A stretch of 64,000 nt of DNA from CANNDT01 sp945876205 (GCA_947503365.1 CANNDT010000005.1:1-64000), one strand, 5' to 3'; positions 25,829-36,150 are shown, counted from the stretch's first letter. Translations and numbers: made by a program. Notes: generated by a model from the letters alone, not told the origin.

Positions 25829-28038
25829 CGCAGACCCCAGCGGCGGCGAAGCGTCCACTCCGCGGCCAGCAGCATCACGACCGCGATGAAGATCCACGCG
25901 TTGTCCCAGAGGTCCACGAGGCGCGGGGCAGGCGGCTCATCGTCGGATTCCGAGAGCAGCGCCGGCAGGCGCGACGCGTCACGTGCCGCGAGGTATTGGC
26001 CGCCACTCGCCCGCGCCACGCGTCGCAGAACGTCTTCGTTCAGCCGGGGGTCGGACGTCTCACGGTCGGTACCGCCGACGAGCACTGAGCGCTGCGACGA
26101 CCCGAGCAAGGTATTGCCCCGGCGGGCTTCAGCACTGATGCGGTAGATGCCGGGCTGTTCGAATCGGACGTCTCCGCTGTACCGACCGAGGCGCGGATCG
26201 GTCAGCGCGCCACGCAGCGTCCGCGTCTCGCCGCCAGGCAACGTGAGACGGATGCTCACGTCAGCATCGGTGACCGCGGCGAACTCATCGTTGCGCACGT
26301 CGACGCCGACTGGTGTCGCATCGCCCACAGCCATACCCTCGATGGGCGCGATCGACACCGAATCGGGTGCGGGCGCCGCCAGCCATCGCACCGCCTGGCG
26401 CCAGAACAACTCGAAGGTCCTGTCGTCGGATGGCAGCTGCATCCGCCACCGCCACGACGCTTCGCCGGTAAACATCATCGACCGGCCTTGCCCATATCGC
26501 TGCACCGCAACGAGCGGCCGCGATCCGTCGGGCGCATGGACCACCGCCAGCACCTGAGTACCCGGCCGCGGCGCGCCCAGGAGTGCGGCACCCGCCAGCG
26601 GCGGCACCGACTTCCAGCGCTTCGCGGTGTCTTCCGCGCTCGGGCCAATGCGCATCACGGGATGCGATTGGCCCTCCGGGGTCACCGCCACCGAGAACGG
26701 CGTTTCTTGTCGTGAGGAGGTGCGGGCCACGCCGCCGCCACGGTTGCTGAGCCCGAGCGGCAGCACATCTTCGAGCGCGGTGCCAAGGAGTCCCTGACGG
26801 TCAAACGACTTCGCGCCGAGCACGAGCAATCCGCCGCCTCGCTCGCCGACGAACGCCGCCGCCATCTCGAGGTCCGCGCGCGACAGCGCGTCGCCTTCCA
26901 TGTTGGCGAGCACCAGCACGTCGTAGGCGAAGAGCGTCTTGCGATCTTCGGGGAACCCCGCGGCAAGCTGCGGCGCGCGGGCGTCGGTCGACTGGACGAA
27001 GAAGGTGGCGTCGCCCTTGACGTCGCGCCCTTTGCGGACGACGGAGTCAACCTCGAAGCCGGGATCCGAGGCAAGCGCCCGCTTGACGAATGAATGCTCG
27101 AAGCCGGGCGCCCCTTCGACCACCAGCACGCGCCGGCGGCGTCCGGGCGGCTCCACGAGCACGCTGCGCCGGTTGTTCTCGAGCACGAGCTCGCCCGATG
27201 CGGACGGAATCTCCACGGTGTACTGCGTCGCCGTATCGGCTGCCGGCGAGACGGTGAAGACGGCGCGAACCGGACTGCCGTCGCCAATGGGCGTGACGCG
27301 GCGCACGTCAATCGGCCGCCCGTTCTCGAGCACGCGGAGGTCGAAGGGTGCGTCGGAGCCGCGGCTGACGGCAGCAACCGTGAGGTCCACGGATGAATCC
27401 GTCACCGCCGCTTCGCCGGCCGACACCTCGGTCACCTCGAAGTCGGAGGCCACGCGAGGCGTGCCAACGCCCACGGTGTAGACGGGCGCGTCCGCCGCGT
27501 CGACTTCATTAGCCGCCTCGTCGCGGCCCGTGTCGCCGCCGTCGGAGATCACGACGATGGCGGCCACGCGCCGGTCGCGGTAGCGCTCCCTCACCGCGCG
27601 CAGTGCGCCAGACAGGTCGCTGCGTCCGTCGCTTGCCGAGAACGTGTTGGCCTTGGCCTGGGTCAGCGCGTTGCCAAACGTCCAGACCTCGGAGCGGAAG
27701 CGGCCGGCCAGTCCGGCGAGCACGTCACGTTGGAGAAGCTCTTGCGCGGCGTCGATCCGCGGACGGCCATCGGCGTCGGCAAGCTGCATGCTTCGGGAAA
27801 TGTCGACCAGCACTGGCACGACCGCATCGCTGGTCGCGTCAGGCGGTATCACCCGCACCGGGCGCAGCAGGCAGACGACGATCAGCAGGAGCGTAATGGC
27901 GCGGAGAAGGGAGAGCGCGCCGCGGCGGCCGCGCGGCAGCGGAACAATCGCCCCGGAATACGAGGCCACGGCCACCGCAACGACGGCCGCCGCCAGCAGC
28001 GCCAGCACCCACCAGGGAAGCGAGATCGCGAACTGCAT
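25825..28038 (-). CDS. Membrane vWA protein with glutamine-amidotransferase-like domain
   Basis: 737 aa. Two N-terminal helices (about 5-25 and 44-62) and one at the C-terminus (about 712-732). A vWA domain (about 70-230) has the MIDAS motif VDISRSMQ. A later Rossmann/GATase1-like region holds VLVVEGAPGFEHSFV and GERGGGLLVLGAKSF but lacks a recognisable catalytic triad; a beta-rich segment precedes the last helix. This architecture is common in MoxR/DUF58/DUF4175 operons. Function unknown; likely surface assembly or chaperone-like. Coupled to the caspase-fold gene. Confidence 0.78.
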   Translation of the reverse strand: MQFAISLPWWVLALLAAAVVAVAVASYSGAIVPLPRGRRGALSLLRAITLLLIVVCLLRPVRVIPPDATSDAVVPVLVDISRSMQLADADGRPRIDAAQELLQRDVLAGLAGRFRSEVWTFGNALTQAKANTFSASDGRSDLSGALRAVRERYRDRRVAAIVVISDGGDTGRDEAANEVDAADAPVYTVGVGTPRVASDFEVTEVSAGEAAVTDSSVDLTVAAVSRGSDAPFDLRVLENGRPIDVRRVTPIGDGSPVRAVFTVSPAADTATQYTVEIPSASGELVLENNRRSVLVEPPGRRRRVLVVEGAPGFEHSFVKRALASDPGFEVDSVVRKGRDVKGDATFFVQSTDARAPQLAAGFPEDRKTLFAYDVLVLANMEGDALSRADLEMAAAFVGERGGGLLVLGAKSFDRQGLLGTALEDVLPLGLSNRGGGVARTSSRQETPFSVAVTPEGQSHPVMRIGPSAEDTAKRWKSVPPLAGAALLGAPRPGTQVLAVVHAPDGSRPLVAVQRYGQGRSMMFTGEASWRWRMQLPSDDRTFELFWRQAVRWLAAPAPDSVSIAPIEGMAVGDATPVGVDVRNDEFAAVTDADVSIRLTLPGGETRTLRGALTDPRLGRYSGDVRFEQPGIYRISAEARRGNTLLGSSQRSVLVGGTDRETSDPRLNEDVLRRVARASGGQYLAARDASRLPALLSESDDEPPAPRLVDLWDNAWIFIAVVMLLAAEWTLRRRWGLR

Positions 28039-28066
28039 CGCAGGTCCGGAGGCCTGACGGCCTGCT

Positions 28067-31000
28067 CTACCTCTCCTCTTTCTTGGGCTTGGACGCGAGC
28101 GCCTCGTAATACTTGTCGACCAGGCGCTTGTACTGCCCAGGAATGGCCTGCGATGCGCCCGCGCTCAAGCGATCCGTCGACTGCTGGTCGCGCATCCGCG
28201 CGGCAGTGCTCGATTCGGCGCGCTCGAGCGACGCGGCGATCTGCGTCTTCAGGGCGTCCCACTTCGCGAAGTCCTGCTTCCACGCCTCGGTGCCGGGCGC
28301 GGAGCGGCCGGGATTGAATCCGTCGGCGACCGGCGAATCGATCTCGGATCCCTTTTCACTGCGAAGCTCGTTGAGGAGTTGCTTCGCCTCTTCCCACGGC
28401 TGCTCCGAGTCGCCGTTTTGAGCGCTGCCGCCACGCTGACCACGGCCGCCCTGTGCCCCTGGCTGCGATCCGCCATCCTTTTGCGCCCGGCCCCCGCCTT
28501 GTTGCGGCTGACCGTCGCCCGGCTGGTTGCCATTCATCTCGGCGAGCTGCCGATCGAGCGACGTCAGCTTCTCGCGCAGCTCGCGGATGCGTGACAGCTG
28601 TTCCGAGAGTTGCTGCGAGGCTTCGCTCTGCCCGTTGGCGGACCCGAGCCGCTCGGCGATTTGATCGAGGGCCGACGCGATCGCCTGCCCTTCTCGACCG
28701 GCGTTCGACTGCGGCTGCGGGGCCTGGCCGGCGCGCCCCTCGCCCGCCTGCCGGTCGGCCCGCGCGACGTTCCGCATCCGGTCGGACAGCCGTTGCCGAT
28801 CGAGCTCGCGCGCGGCCTCGTTGAGCGCGTTGCGCTGTCGTTCTTCGGCACCGGACGCCCCCGCCAGCTGCTTGACCGACTGCTCGAGACGCTCGGTCCG
28901 ATCGGCAAGCCGCTCCTGCTCGCCGGCGCGGCGTCTCGACGCGTCGGCGCTGCTGTCGCCTCGGCCGCGCGCGGAGCCTTCGGCGGCGAGCTTCCGCTGC
29001 GCGTCCGCGAGCTCGCGCGACTCGAGCTGGAGCTCCCCCATTGCCCTGCGGCGGTCGTCGGGTTGCCCGCTACGCATGCGTTGTTCGAGATCGCGCAGCC
29101 GCTCGGCCGCGCGGTTGCCGCGCTCGCTCGCCTGCTGCGGGTTCTCGCGCCGAAGCTCGCTGGCGGCGCCCTGCATCTCCTCGGAGATCTGCTGCAGCTC
29201 GCGGCTGGCCTCCCCTTGCCCTCCTTCGCCGCTTCGTCCGTTCTGGCCCGTCTGGCCGCTGCGCCCGGACTGGCCGCTCTGACCTTTCTGGCCCTGCTTG
29301 CTTTGCGCCTGCTGGAGCTGCTGCGCGAGCTCCTCTGCCTGCTTCCGCAACTCGCTCTGCTCACGCGTGAGGCGCTCGAGCTGCCGCCGCAATTCCTCGT
29401 CGGGCGCGCCCTGCTTCTGTGCGGCCTGCTCCTGCTGCTTGTTCAGCTCGTCCTGGCGGCGTGCCAGCTCGCGAATCTTGTCGAGCGCCGCATCCCTGCC
29501 GTCGGCCTTCTCCTCGCGGGTTTCGCGGCTTGTCGGCGTCTCGTAGTTGGTCTGCTGCTGGCGCGCGAGCTCGCGATCGAAGAGCGACGAGAGGTCCTGC
29601 TGCTGCCGGTTCGACCCGCGTCCGTTGCCGTTGGCCTGTTGCTGCTGCACTTCCTTGCGGCGCGTTTCCGACTGGGCGCGCAGCAGCTCATTGAGCGCCG
29701 TCATCTCGTGCGGCAGCGCATCGGACGTCTTCAGCGCGCCGAGCTGTTGCTCGGCCCGTCCCATCGCGTCGGCCGCCTTGGCCATGGCGTCCGCCGAGGG
29801 ATCGGCCGGCGCCGCCGCGCCAATGCGACCGCCACCGGGCCGCACCCGCCTCAGGTTGTTCGCGCGCTGCATCTGGCCAAGCGATGACATCGCCTTGGTC
29901 CGCAGGTCGCCCTGTGCCTTCGCGACCGTTCGGACATCGTCTTCGGATCGCGCGCCTGATTGCTTCGCGCGCGAATCAAGCTTCCAGGTGGCGGTGATGA
30001 TGTCTTTCTCCGCCTGCACCAGGTCGTCGAATTCCTGCTCGCCCCCGCCGGCGCCCTGGCTTTGCGCCGCCACGAATTCCTCTTCGAAGGGCGTGATCTC
30101 GAGGAAGAAGATGTCGCTGCGTGCCTCGGTGGATCGCTTGCCCCGGCTGACGTCTCGCGCCCGCGCGTAGTAGGTGACGAAATCGCCAGGCTCGACGTCG
30201 AGATCCTCGAGATAGATGGTGCGCGTCCCGCTGGCGCTGGTCGCCGACCCTTCGCGGTGGAACGGCACGGTCTTCGGCGCGGCGCCGCGCACGGCGTAGA
30301 CCAGGTCGAGCGCCGCAATCCCGAAGTCATCGTCGGCCCGCGCCTCGATCGGCACTTCTTCGATTGGCGTCACTTGCCGATCGCTCGCCGGACGCATGAT
30401 CCGCACATCAGGGGGACGATCCTCGAGCGTGCGAATGAAGTACTCGGTGTCTCCGGGATTGGCGAGGCCGTCGGCGTCGGCAAGCGCCACGCGGTACGAG
30501 CCATCCTCGACGATCGTCAGGTCGCCCTCGAGGACCCCGCCGCGGGAGCTCAGGACGACTCGCTGCCCGCCGGTCAGCGTCAGCGCCGCCTGCGTCACCG
30601 GCTTGTCAGCGTGGACGACCATGTGGACGCGTGTGCCGGCCGGACCGTAGATGTCGCCGCCATCTGCTTCCTGGCGTGGCGGCATCCCGAACACTGGTGG
30701 GTACTCGTAACGAAGCTCGATGCGCTCGACGCGAGGCGGACGGATCATCGTCACCGCGTATTCGCGCGACGAGGTGCCAGCGGCGGTGACCGCGTACGTG
30801 AAGCTCTCAGTGACGTGCTCGAAGCCGGTGATGAAGCCGTCACTCGCGGCCTCCATGCGCACCTCGCGCCATGCAGTGCCGCCGCCGACGCCCTTCCCGA
30901 CGCGCAGCACCGGGACGAGGCCTCCGGCGGACCCGGGAATGCGAACGAGGATGCGCAGCGGATCGCCTTCGCGAACCTTCGCATCACCGGGAACCACTTC

Positions 31001-31555
31001 AAGCGCAAGACGGCTTGGAAAGAGATACAGCGCGAGGACCCGCGCGGCGCCGCCGGCGGGTTCGAGCGCGAATCCCGCGATCGTGCCCAGGACGAGCGTC
31101 GCGGCGGTGGCGCGAATCGCGGCGTCGCGCAGGGTGCGGCGGCTGACGATCCGATCGAGATCGAGGTTGCGCGTACGCCGAACCGCATCGGCGGCGACCG
31201 CGGCCCTCATGGGCGATGGCGACGCAATCCCCTGGACGATCGCCGTGACCAGGGAATCTTCGAGCTCAGGACAGCATTCCTCGATGTAGCGCGCGACCTG
31301 GTGTTCGCCAGGCGCGCGGCGCAGCGGCGCGACGAACCACCCGAGGCAGACCATCGCCGCCAGGCTCGCCACGACCCACAGCGCGATGAACGGAGCGCCG
31401 TCTGGCGCGACCAACCGCTGCACCGAGAGCGCCAGCCCGAGCACGAGCGCGGCGCTGGCGGCGGCACGTGTCCAGGCGCGCAAGGCAGACGTCGCCCGCC
31501 ACCGGTTGCGCACGGTCCTGATCAGCGCCGACAGCTCGGAAAGGTGCTCGCCCAT
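28067..31555 (-). CDS. DUF4175-family membrane protein with long Gln/Arg-rich coiled coil
   Basis: 1162 aa from ATG 31555 (TGATG overlap with the upstream stop; GTG 31558 is also possible). N-terminal membrane pair (about 28-75), a third helix near 150-170, beta-rich extracytoplasmic domain (about 180-480), then a very long low-complexity coiled coil (about 560-1080) rich in Q, R, E, S and G. Known family: DUF4175/TIGR02302, partner of DUF58 and MoxR in the same operons. Probably a large periplasm-facing scaffold. Confidence 0.82.
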   Translation of the reverse strand: MGEHLSELSALIRTVRNRWRATSALRAWTRAAASAALVLGLALSVQRLVAPDGAPFIALWVVASLAAMVCLGWFVAPLRRAPGEHQVARYIEECCPELEDSLVTAIVQGIASPSPMRAAVAADAVRRTRNLDLDRIVSRRTLRDAAIRATAATLVLGTIAGFALEPAGGAARVLALYLFPSRLALEVVPGDAKVREGDPLRILVRIPGSAGGLVPVLRVGKGVGGGTAWREVRMEAASDGFITGFEHVTESFTYAVTAAGTSSREYAVTMIRPPRVERIELRYEYPPVFGMPPRQEADGGDIYGPAGTRVHMVVHADKPVTQAALTLTGGQRVVLSSRGGVLEGDLTIVEDGSYRVALADADGLANPGDTEYFIRTLEDRPPDVRIMRPASDRQVTPIEEVPIEARADDDFGIAALDLVYAVRGAAPKTVPFHREGSATSASGTRTIYLEDLDVEPGDFVTYYARARDVSRGKRSTEARSDIFFLEITPFEEEFVAAQSQGAGGGEQEFDDLVQAEKDIITATWKLDSRAKQSGARSEDDVRTVAKAQGDLRTKAMSSLGQMQRANNLRRVRPGGGRIGAAAPADPSADAMAKAADAMGRAEQQLGALKTSDALPHEMTALNELLRAQSETRRKEVQQQQANGNGRGSNRQQQDLSSLFDRELARQQQTNYETPTSRETREEKADGRDAALDKIRELARRQDELNKQQEQAAQKQGAPDEELRRQLERLTREQSELRKQAEELAQQLQQAQSKQGQKGQSGQSGRSGQTGQNGRSGEGGQGEASRELQQISEEMQGAASELRRENPQQASERGNRAAERLRDLEQRMRSGQPDDRRRAMGELQLESRELADAQRKLAAEGSARGRGDSSADASRRRAGEQERLADRTERLEQSVKQLAGASGAEERQRNALNEAARELDRQRLSDRMRNVARADRQAGEGRAGQAPQPQSNAGREGQAIASALDQIAERLGSANGQSEASQQLSEQLSRIRELREKLTSLDRQLAEMNGNQPGDGQPQQGGGRAQKDGGSQPGAQGGRGQRGGSAQNGDSEQPWEEAKQLLNELRSEKGSEIDSPVADGFNPGRSAPGTEAWKQDFAKWDALKTQIAASLERAESSTAARMRDQQSTDRLSAGASQAIPGQYKRLVDKYYEALASKPKKEER

Positions 31556-33435
31556 CACCCGAGCCTTCGCCCCAGCATGCCTTCAGCGGCAAGGCTGACC
31601 ACCATCATGAGCAGCGCGTATTGCCAGAGCCGCTGACCATCTTCCTGGTCGCGCGCGCCGGCACCTGCATCGCGAGCGGCGCTCGCGTTGAGCCGCGACA
31701 CGCCGGCACGAAAATCATCCGCCGTCATGCGCGCGGGATCCGACTCGCGCGGATCCACATTCACCGCGACCCGGCGCGCGCGGGCATCGTCCTTCAACGC
31801 CGTCACGCCCGGCGTCAGGCCTTCGACTCCCGGCAGCTCGCCGACCAGGTACTCTCCCTTGGCGACGCGCGACGCTGTCAGGTACCTCAGTGCCTCGTGA
31901 ATGAACGGCACGAAGGCAGGCTGCAGCGGAAAGTCATTCCACCGATCGTTGATATCGGACGCGAAGATCAGGACACGGCCGGCGGCGGTGCGCTCTTCGA
32001 CGAGCGCGGGGCTTCCGTCTGAATACCTGGCGACAACGTCTGCAGTCGCGGGAACATCGATGAGCGCGGCACGCGAGAAGCTCACGTTGCCGAGCGTGCC
32101 CACACCACCAAACAAGCGGAACACCGGATGGCGGCTGTCGTCGGGCGCAAACCGCAACATGGCCTGTGACGTCGCGGCGGGGCGGTCGCGCCATGACGTG
32201 TGCACGAGGCCGCTCAACGCCCCATTGAGAATCGCGGGGTCGACGTCCGGGCCAGCCGTGATCAACAAGCCGCCGCCCGATCGCGCGAACCCCGCCAGCA
32301 GCTCACGGCCGCGCTGCTCCAGCCCTCGCGTGCCAAGGATGACGATGACGCTGGCGTCGGCCAGGGCCTGCGGCTGAAGATCCGAAAACGCGGGTCCGCT
32401 GACCGCCCGGAAGCGGAAGCCTCCCGGCCCTTCGGTAATCCCGACCGCGCGATCGAGATAAAACGATTCCGCGGGATTGCCCGAGGCCGTCACCGCGAGG
32501 ATGAGCGGCGCGTCTGCCGCGTCGAGCACCGCGTAACGCACGTTGTCGGCCGCATATCCTCCGCGGTCGCTGACCGTCGCCGCGAGACGGCCCGATGCCT
32601 GCCCTTCGAGCGAGAGCCGCGCCTCGGCGCTTCCACCGCTGGTCATCGACACGGCAGCCGCGCCAATGCGGCGATCATCGATCGTGAACACCACCTCGGT
32701 CGTGACCGGGCGCGGAGAATAGTTCTGCACGATCGCCACGGCTTCGGTGCCCTCCACGCGGAGTGCGGTCGTCGCCGTATTGGCCGTTGGCCCTTCGATC
32801 CCTTCGACGTCCACCGTCAGGCGGTCGGGAACGCCTCCCTGGTCGGCGCTGTCCCACCCGGTCTGTTGCAGGTCGGTGATCACGACCAGCCGACCGGAAC
32901 GATCGCCGAATTCCTCGGCGGCGCGAGCGAGCGCGGCCCGGTAGCGCGTCGCGCCCGCACCCACCTTCAGGTTGGCAATCGCCGCCCGTGCACGTCCGCG
33001 ATCCTGCGACAACGGCGAGACGACCGTGCTGCCCGCGCCAAACGAGAGCACCCCCACCGAATGCCCGATCGGCGCGTCGGCAATGACCTGCTCGGCCGTC
33101 GCACGCGCGCGTTCGAACTCACCAGGGCCCGACATGCTCACAGAGGTGTCAACCAGCACCATCGTCGCCGGGGCGGCGAGCGCCGCGGCGGACTGCGACA
33201 GGTACGGACGCGCGAACGCCAGCGCCAGCAGGAGCAGCGCCGCTGCACGGAGCGCGAGCAGCACAAGCTCCCTCAGCCGGCGGCGCTGCGACCGCTCGAC
33301 CGGCGCGCGCCGCAGGTAGCGCGTCGCGGCGAAATCCACCAGCGGCTCGGCGCGCTTGTAGAAGAGGTGAATCGCGATCGGAATCGCGACGGCCGCCGCT
33401 CCCGCGAGAAACAGGGGGGAGAGGAAGGAGATCAT
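31555..33435 (-). CDS. BatA-like membrane vWA protein
   Basis: 626 aa. N-terminal BatA segment FLSPLFLAGAAAVAIPIAIHL and second helix LLALRAAALLLLALAFARPYL, then a vWA domain with MIDAS VDTSVSMSGPG, a beta-rich region, and a C-terminal helix ending QYALLMMVVSLAAEGML. Member of the BatA/aerotolerance-type group that works with MoxR and DUF58 proteins. Coupled to both neighbours by 4-nt or 1-nt overlaps. Confidence 0.82.
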   Translation of the reverse strand: MISFLSPLFLAGAAAVAIPIAIHLFYKRAEPLVDFAATRYLRRAPVERSQRRRLRELVLLALRAAALLLLALAFARPYLSQSAAALAAPATMVLVDTSVSMSGPGEFERARATAEQVIADAPIGHSVGVLSFGAGSTVVSPLSQDRGRARAAIANLKVGAGATRYRAALARAAEEFGDRSGRLVVITDLQQTGWDSADQGGVPDRLTVDVEGIEGPTANTATTALRVEGTEAVAIVQNYSPRPVTTEVVFTIDDRRIGAAAVSMTSGGSAEARLSLEGQASGRLAATVSDRGGYAADNVRYAVLDAADAPLILAVTASGNPAESFYLDRAVGITEGPGGFRFRAVSGPAFSDLQPQALADASVIVILGTRGLEQRGRELLAGFARSGGGLLITAGPDVDPAILNGALSGLVHTSWRDRPAATSQAMLRFAPDDSRHPVFRLFGGVGTLGNVSFSRAALIDVPATADVVARYSDGSPALVEERTAAGRVLIFASDINDRWNDFPLQPAFVPFIHEALRYLTASRVAKGEYLVGELPGVEGLTPGVTALKDDARARRVAVNVDPRESDPARMTADDFRAGVSRLNASAARDAGAGARDQEDGQRLWQYALLMMVVSLAAEGMLGRRLG

Positions 33436-34343
33436 TTCCGCCCCTTCCCTCGCGTCGACAGGTATGACATCAGCGCGAACTCGAGCGGTTCCGAGGTGTC
33501 GAGTAACCGATAGTCGATATCCGCCCCCCCAAGCTCGCGCTTGTAACGATCGATCGTCGCGTTCAATTCGCCGAGGTACTGCTCGCGCACGACTGACGGC
33601 ACCGCCATCAGCTCGTCGCCGCCCTCGAGATCCCGAAACCGTGACGCACGCGTGAATGGAAACGTCAGCTCCGCCGGATCCATGACGTGAAAGACCACGA
33701 CGTCGGTGCCGCGAAACCTGAAATGCCGCAACCCTTCAATCACGCGCTCGGGCTCGTCGATCAGGTCTGAGATCAGGATCACGAGGCCGCGCTTGGCGAT
33801 ACCGTCGGCGAGCTGGTGCAGCGGCCTGGCGACATTCGTCTGCTTGCCAGGTGCCATCCTGTCGAGCGTGACCAGCAACGACCGCAAGTGACTTGGACGC
33901 GCGCTCGGCGGCAGCATCGACACGATCGCGTCATCGAACGTGGCGAGGCCGACCGCGTCGCGCTGCCGTTGCATCAGGTAGGCAAGCGAGCCCGCGAGCA
34001 TCGACGCGTACTCGAGCTTGGTGACGCCCTTCGACCCGTAGCCCATCGACGCACTGACGTCGAGCAGCAGGTAGCAATTGAGGTTGGTCTCTTCCTCGAA
34101 CTTCTTGACGTAGTAGCGGTCGGTGCGCGCGTAGACCTTCCAGTCGATGCTGGAGAGGTCGTCGCCGTGCATGTATTGGCGGTACTCGGCGAACTCGACG
34201 CTGAAGCCCTTGAACGGGCTGCGGTGCAGGCCGGAGAGAAACCCTTCGACCACCGTCCGCGCCTTCAGCTCGAGCGTCCCGAGCCGCGCAAGTATCGCGG
34301 GGTCGAGAAATCGCAGCTCGCGTGGGCGCGTGCCAGTGGACAT
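33432..34343 (-). CDS. DUF58-family protein
   Basis: 303 aa. DUF58 signature GDDLSSIDWKVYARTDRYYVK, followed by a vWA-like fold with LLLDVSASMGYGS. In other bacteria DUF58 proteins are clients or partners of MoxR AAA+ ATPases. Coupled by overlap with MoxR (stop/ATG at 34343) and with the BatA-like gene (33432-33435). Confidence 0.9.
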   Translation of the reverse strand: MSTGTRPRELRFLDPAILARLGTLELKARTVVEGFLSGLHRSPFKGFSVEFAEYRQYMHGDDLSSIDWKVYARTDRYYVKKFEEETNLNCYLLLDVSASMGYGSKGVTKLEYASMLAGSLAYLMQRQRDAVGLATFDDAIVSMLPPSARPSHLRSLLVTLDRMAPGKQTNVARPLHQLADGIAKRGLVILISDLIDEPERVIEGLRHFRFRGTDVVVFHVMDPAELTFPFTRASRFRDLEGGDELMAVPSVVREQYLGELNATIDRYKRELGGADIDYRLLDTSEPLEFALMSYLSTRGKGRK

Positions 34344-35344
34344 TACATACCGCTTTTCGGCACGGAGACCGTCTCAATCAGACGCGCGATGATGCCGTCG
34401 GAGTTGAGATGCTCCGATTCGGCGTAGAAGTTGGTGACGATACGGTGACGCAGGATCGGGCCGGCGAGCGCCTGGATATCCTTGACGGCGACGTGGTGGC
34501 GGCCGTGCATCAGCGCCCGCGCCTTCGAACCGAGGATCATCGCCTGCGAGGCGCGCAGGCCGGCGCCCCACTTCACGTACTTGTTGACGACGTCAGGCGC
34601 GCCTGGCTGCCCCGGCCGCGATGACGCCACGAGCCGCACGGCGTAGCGCGCGATCTCGTCGCTGACGATCACCTGCCGCACCACCTGCTGAAACTCGAGG
34701 ATGTCTGCGCCGCTCAGCACCCGCGAGACATTCGGCTGCTCCACACCCGTCGTCGCGGTCACCACCCGCACCTCGTCGTCCTCGGGCAGGTAGGTCATGA
34801 CGATGTTGAACATGAAGCGATCGAGCTGCGCCTCGGGCAGCGGATACGTGCCTTCGAGCTCGATCGGGTTCTGTGTCGCGAGCACGAAGAACGGCCGTTC
34901 GAGCTGATAGGTGCGGCCGGCCGCCGTGACGTGGTACTCCTGCATCGCTTCGAGCAGCGCAGCCTGCGTCTTCGGCGGGGTGCGGTTGATCTCGTCGGCC
35001 AGGAGGATCTGCGCAAAGATCGGCCCGTGCACGAAGCGCAGCGCGCGCGTGCCGTGCTGCTCCTCGAGGATCTCCGTGCCGGTAATGTCCGAGGGCATCA
35101 GGTCGGGCGTGAACTGGATCCGCTTGAAGCTGAGGTCGAGGATGTCGGCGACCGTCTTGATCAGCAGCGTCTTGGCGAGTCCGGGGACGCCGGTGATCAG
35201 GCAATGGCCGCCGGTAAACAGCGCCATCAGCACCTGGTCGACGACCTCGTCCTGTCCGACGATCACCTTGCGCAGCTCGGTGAGGATCCGTGCACGTCCG
35301 TCCTGCACGCGCTCGGCGAAGTTGGTCACGGTGGTGGTGGTCAC
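34343..35344 (-). CDS. MoxR-family AAA+ ATPase
   Basis: 333 aa from GTG 35344; longer frames belong to the upstream gene. Walker A LITGVPGLAKTLLI, Walker B ILLADEINRTPPKTQAALLEAMQE, sensor motif FVLATQNPIELEGTYPLPEAQLDRF. MoxR ATPases assist folding or metal insertion of vWA/DUF58 partners. Starts 5 nt after the DUF4159 stop; no Shine-Dalgarno, so it is probably reinitiated. Confidence 0.92.
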   Translation of the reverse strand: MTTTTVTNFAERVQDGRARILTELRKVIVGQDEVVDQVLMALFTGGHCLITGVPGLAKTLLIKTVADILDLSFKRIQFTPDLMPSDITGTEILEEQHGTRALRFVHGPIFAQILLADEINRTPPKTQAALLEAMQEYHVTAAGRTYQLERPFFVLATQNPIELEGTYPLPEAQLDRFMFNIVMTYLPEDDEVRVVTATTGVEQPNVSRVLSGADILEFQQVVRQVIVSDEIARYAVRLVASSRPGQPGAPDVVNKYVKWGAGLRASQAMILGSKARALMHGRHHVAVKDIQALAGPILRHRIVTNFYAESEHLNSDGIIARLIETVSVPKSGM

Positions 35345-35349
35345 GGGGG

Positions 35350-36150
35350 TTAGTGCGTGAGGGTGTAAATGATTTCGTTGATGAACATGCGGTACGAATC
35401 TGCGGTGTGCTTGATGTAGCCGGGATACTCCTCGGCGTTTGACCACTCCACGCCGTCGCCCATGTCGGTGTTCCAGTTGGCGAGCACCATGGGCCGGCCG
35501 CGATCGTCCAGGATCGCCTTCAGGTGCGGCACGAAGCCGCCCTTCTCCCAGGTGCGTCCGGCGAAGAACGACCCCAGGCCGGGCACCTGCGGATACGCGT
35601 TGATGTTGTAGAAGACCGAATAGATTGGATGCGGCGGCGCGAGGTCGACCGGATCGCGTTCCGGAAAGACCCGCTTCATTTCCTTGGCGAAGTTGTCCCA
35701 CTCGTACGGGCCGTGGAAATCATCGAACGTCGCCGTGCCGCCGCGCAGCAGAAACTCCCGCAGGATCGAGACCTCGTTGTCGCGGAGCCGCAGGTTGCCG
35801 GGCTCCACCATGTAAATCCAGGCCTGATCCCAGAGCTTCGGATCGTCGAGCGTCAGGACGATGGGGTCGTTGACCTGGATGGCGGTCGCCGTCCGCAGGC
35901 GACGCGAGAGGTTCTGTTCGGCGGCCGGACCATCGATGGCCCACGGCTCACCCCAGTAATCGACGCGATAGCGGCTGTCGACGGTGAACGCGGAATAGCG
36001 GATGCGGACGAAGGTCCACTGGAGGCCGGCGAAGCGATCGTCCTGGAGGACCGGACCCTGGGCGAGGGCCTGTGAGAGGCGCGCCGGCTCGATGAAGAGC
36101 GTGACCGCGAGAACACCGGTCAGCACGAGCGAGGCCGCGCGCAGTTTCAC
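35350..36150 (-). CDS. DUF4159-domain secreted protein
   Basis: 266 aa. Signal peptide (LVLTGVLAVTLFIEPARLSQALA). DUF4159 C-terminal domain with GGTATFDDFHGPYEWD and NWNTDMGDGVEWSN, a GATase1-like fold. Found beside MoxR in related operons. Function unknown. Overlaps the TPR gene stop by 4 nt. Confidence 0.85.
   Translation of the reverse strand: MKLRAASLVLTGVLAVTLFIEPARLSQALAQGPVLQDDRFAGLQWTFVRIRYSAFTVDSRYRVDYWGEPWAIDGPAAEQNLSRRLRTATAIQVNDPIVLTLDDPKLWDQAWIYMVEPGNLRLRDNEVSILREFLLRGGTATFDDFHGPYEWDNFAKEMKRVFPERDPVDLAPPHPIYSVFYNINAYPQVPGLGSFFAGRTWEKGGFVPHLKAILDDRGRPMVLANWNTDMGDGVEWSNAEEYPGYIKHTADSYRMFINEIIYTLTH

Noticed and set aside
28610..29887. 425-aa plus-strand open frame
   Set aside because: Antisense to the Gln/Arg-rich coil of the DUF4175 gene; it is a Leu/Ala/Arg low-complexity shadow.
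29960..31636. Long plus-strand open frame (558 aa) opposite the DUF4175 gene
   Set aside because: It mirrors the high third-position GC of the minus-strand gene; its composition is Arg/His/Ala-rich and no domain is visible.
32200..33513. 437-aa plus-strand open frame
   Set aside because: Antisense to the BatA-like gene, which has clear vWA motifs and overlaps both operon neighbours.
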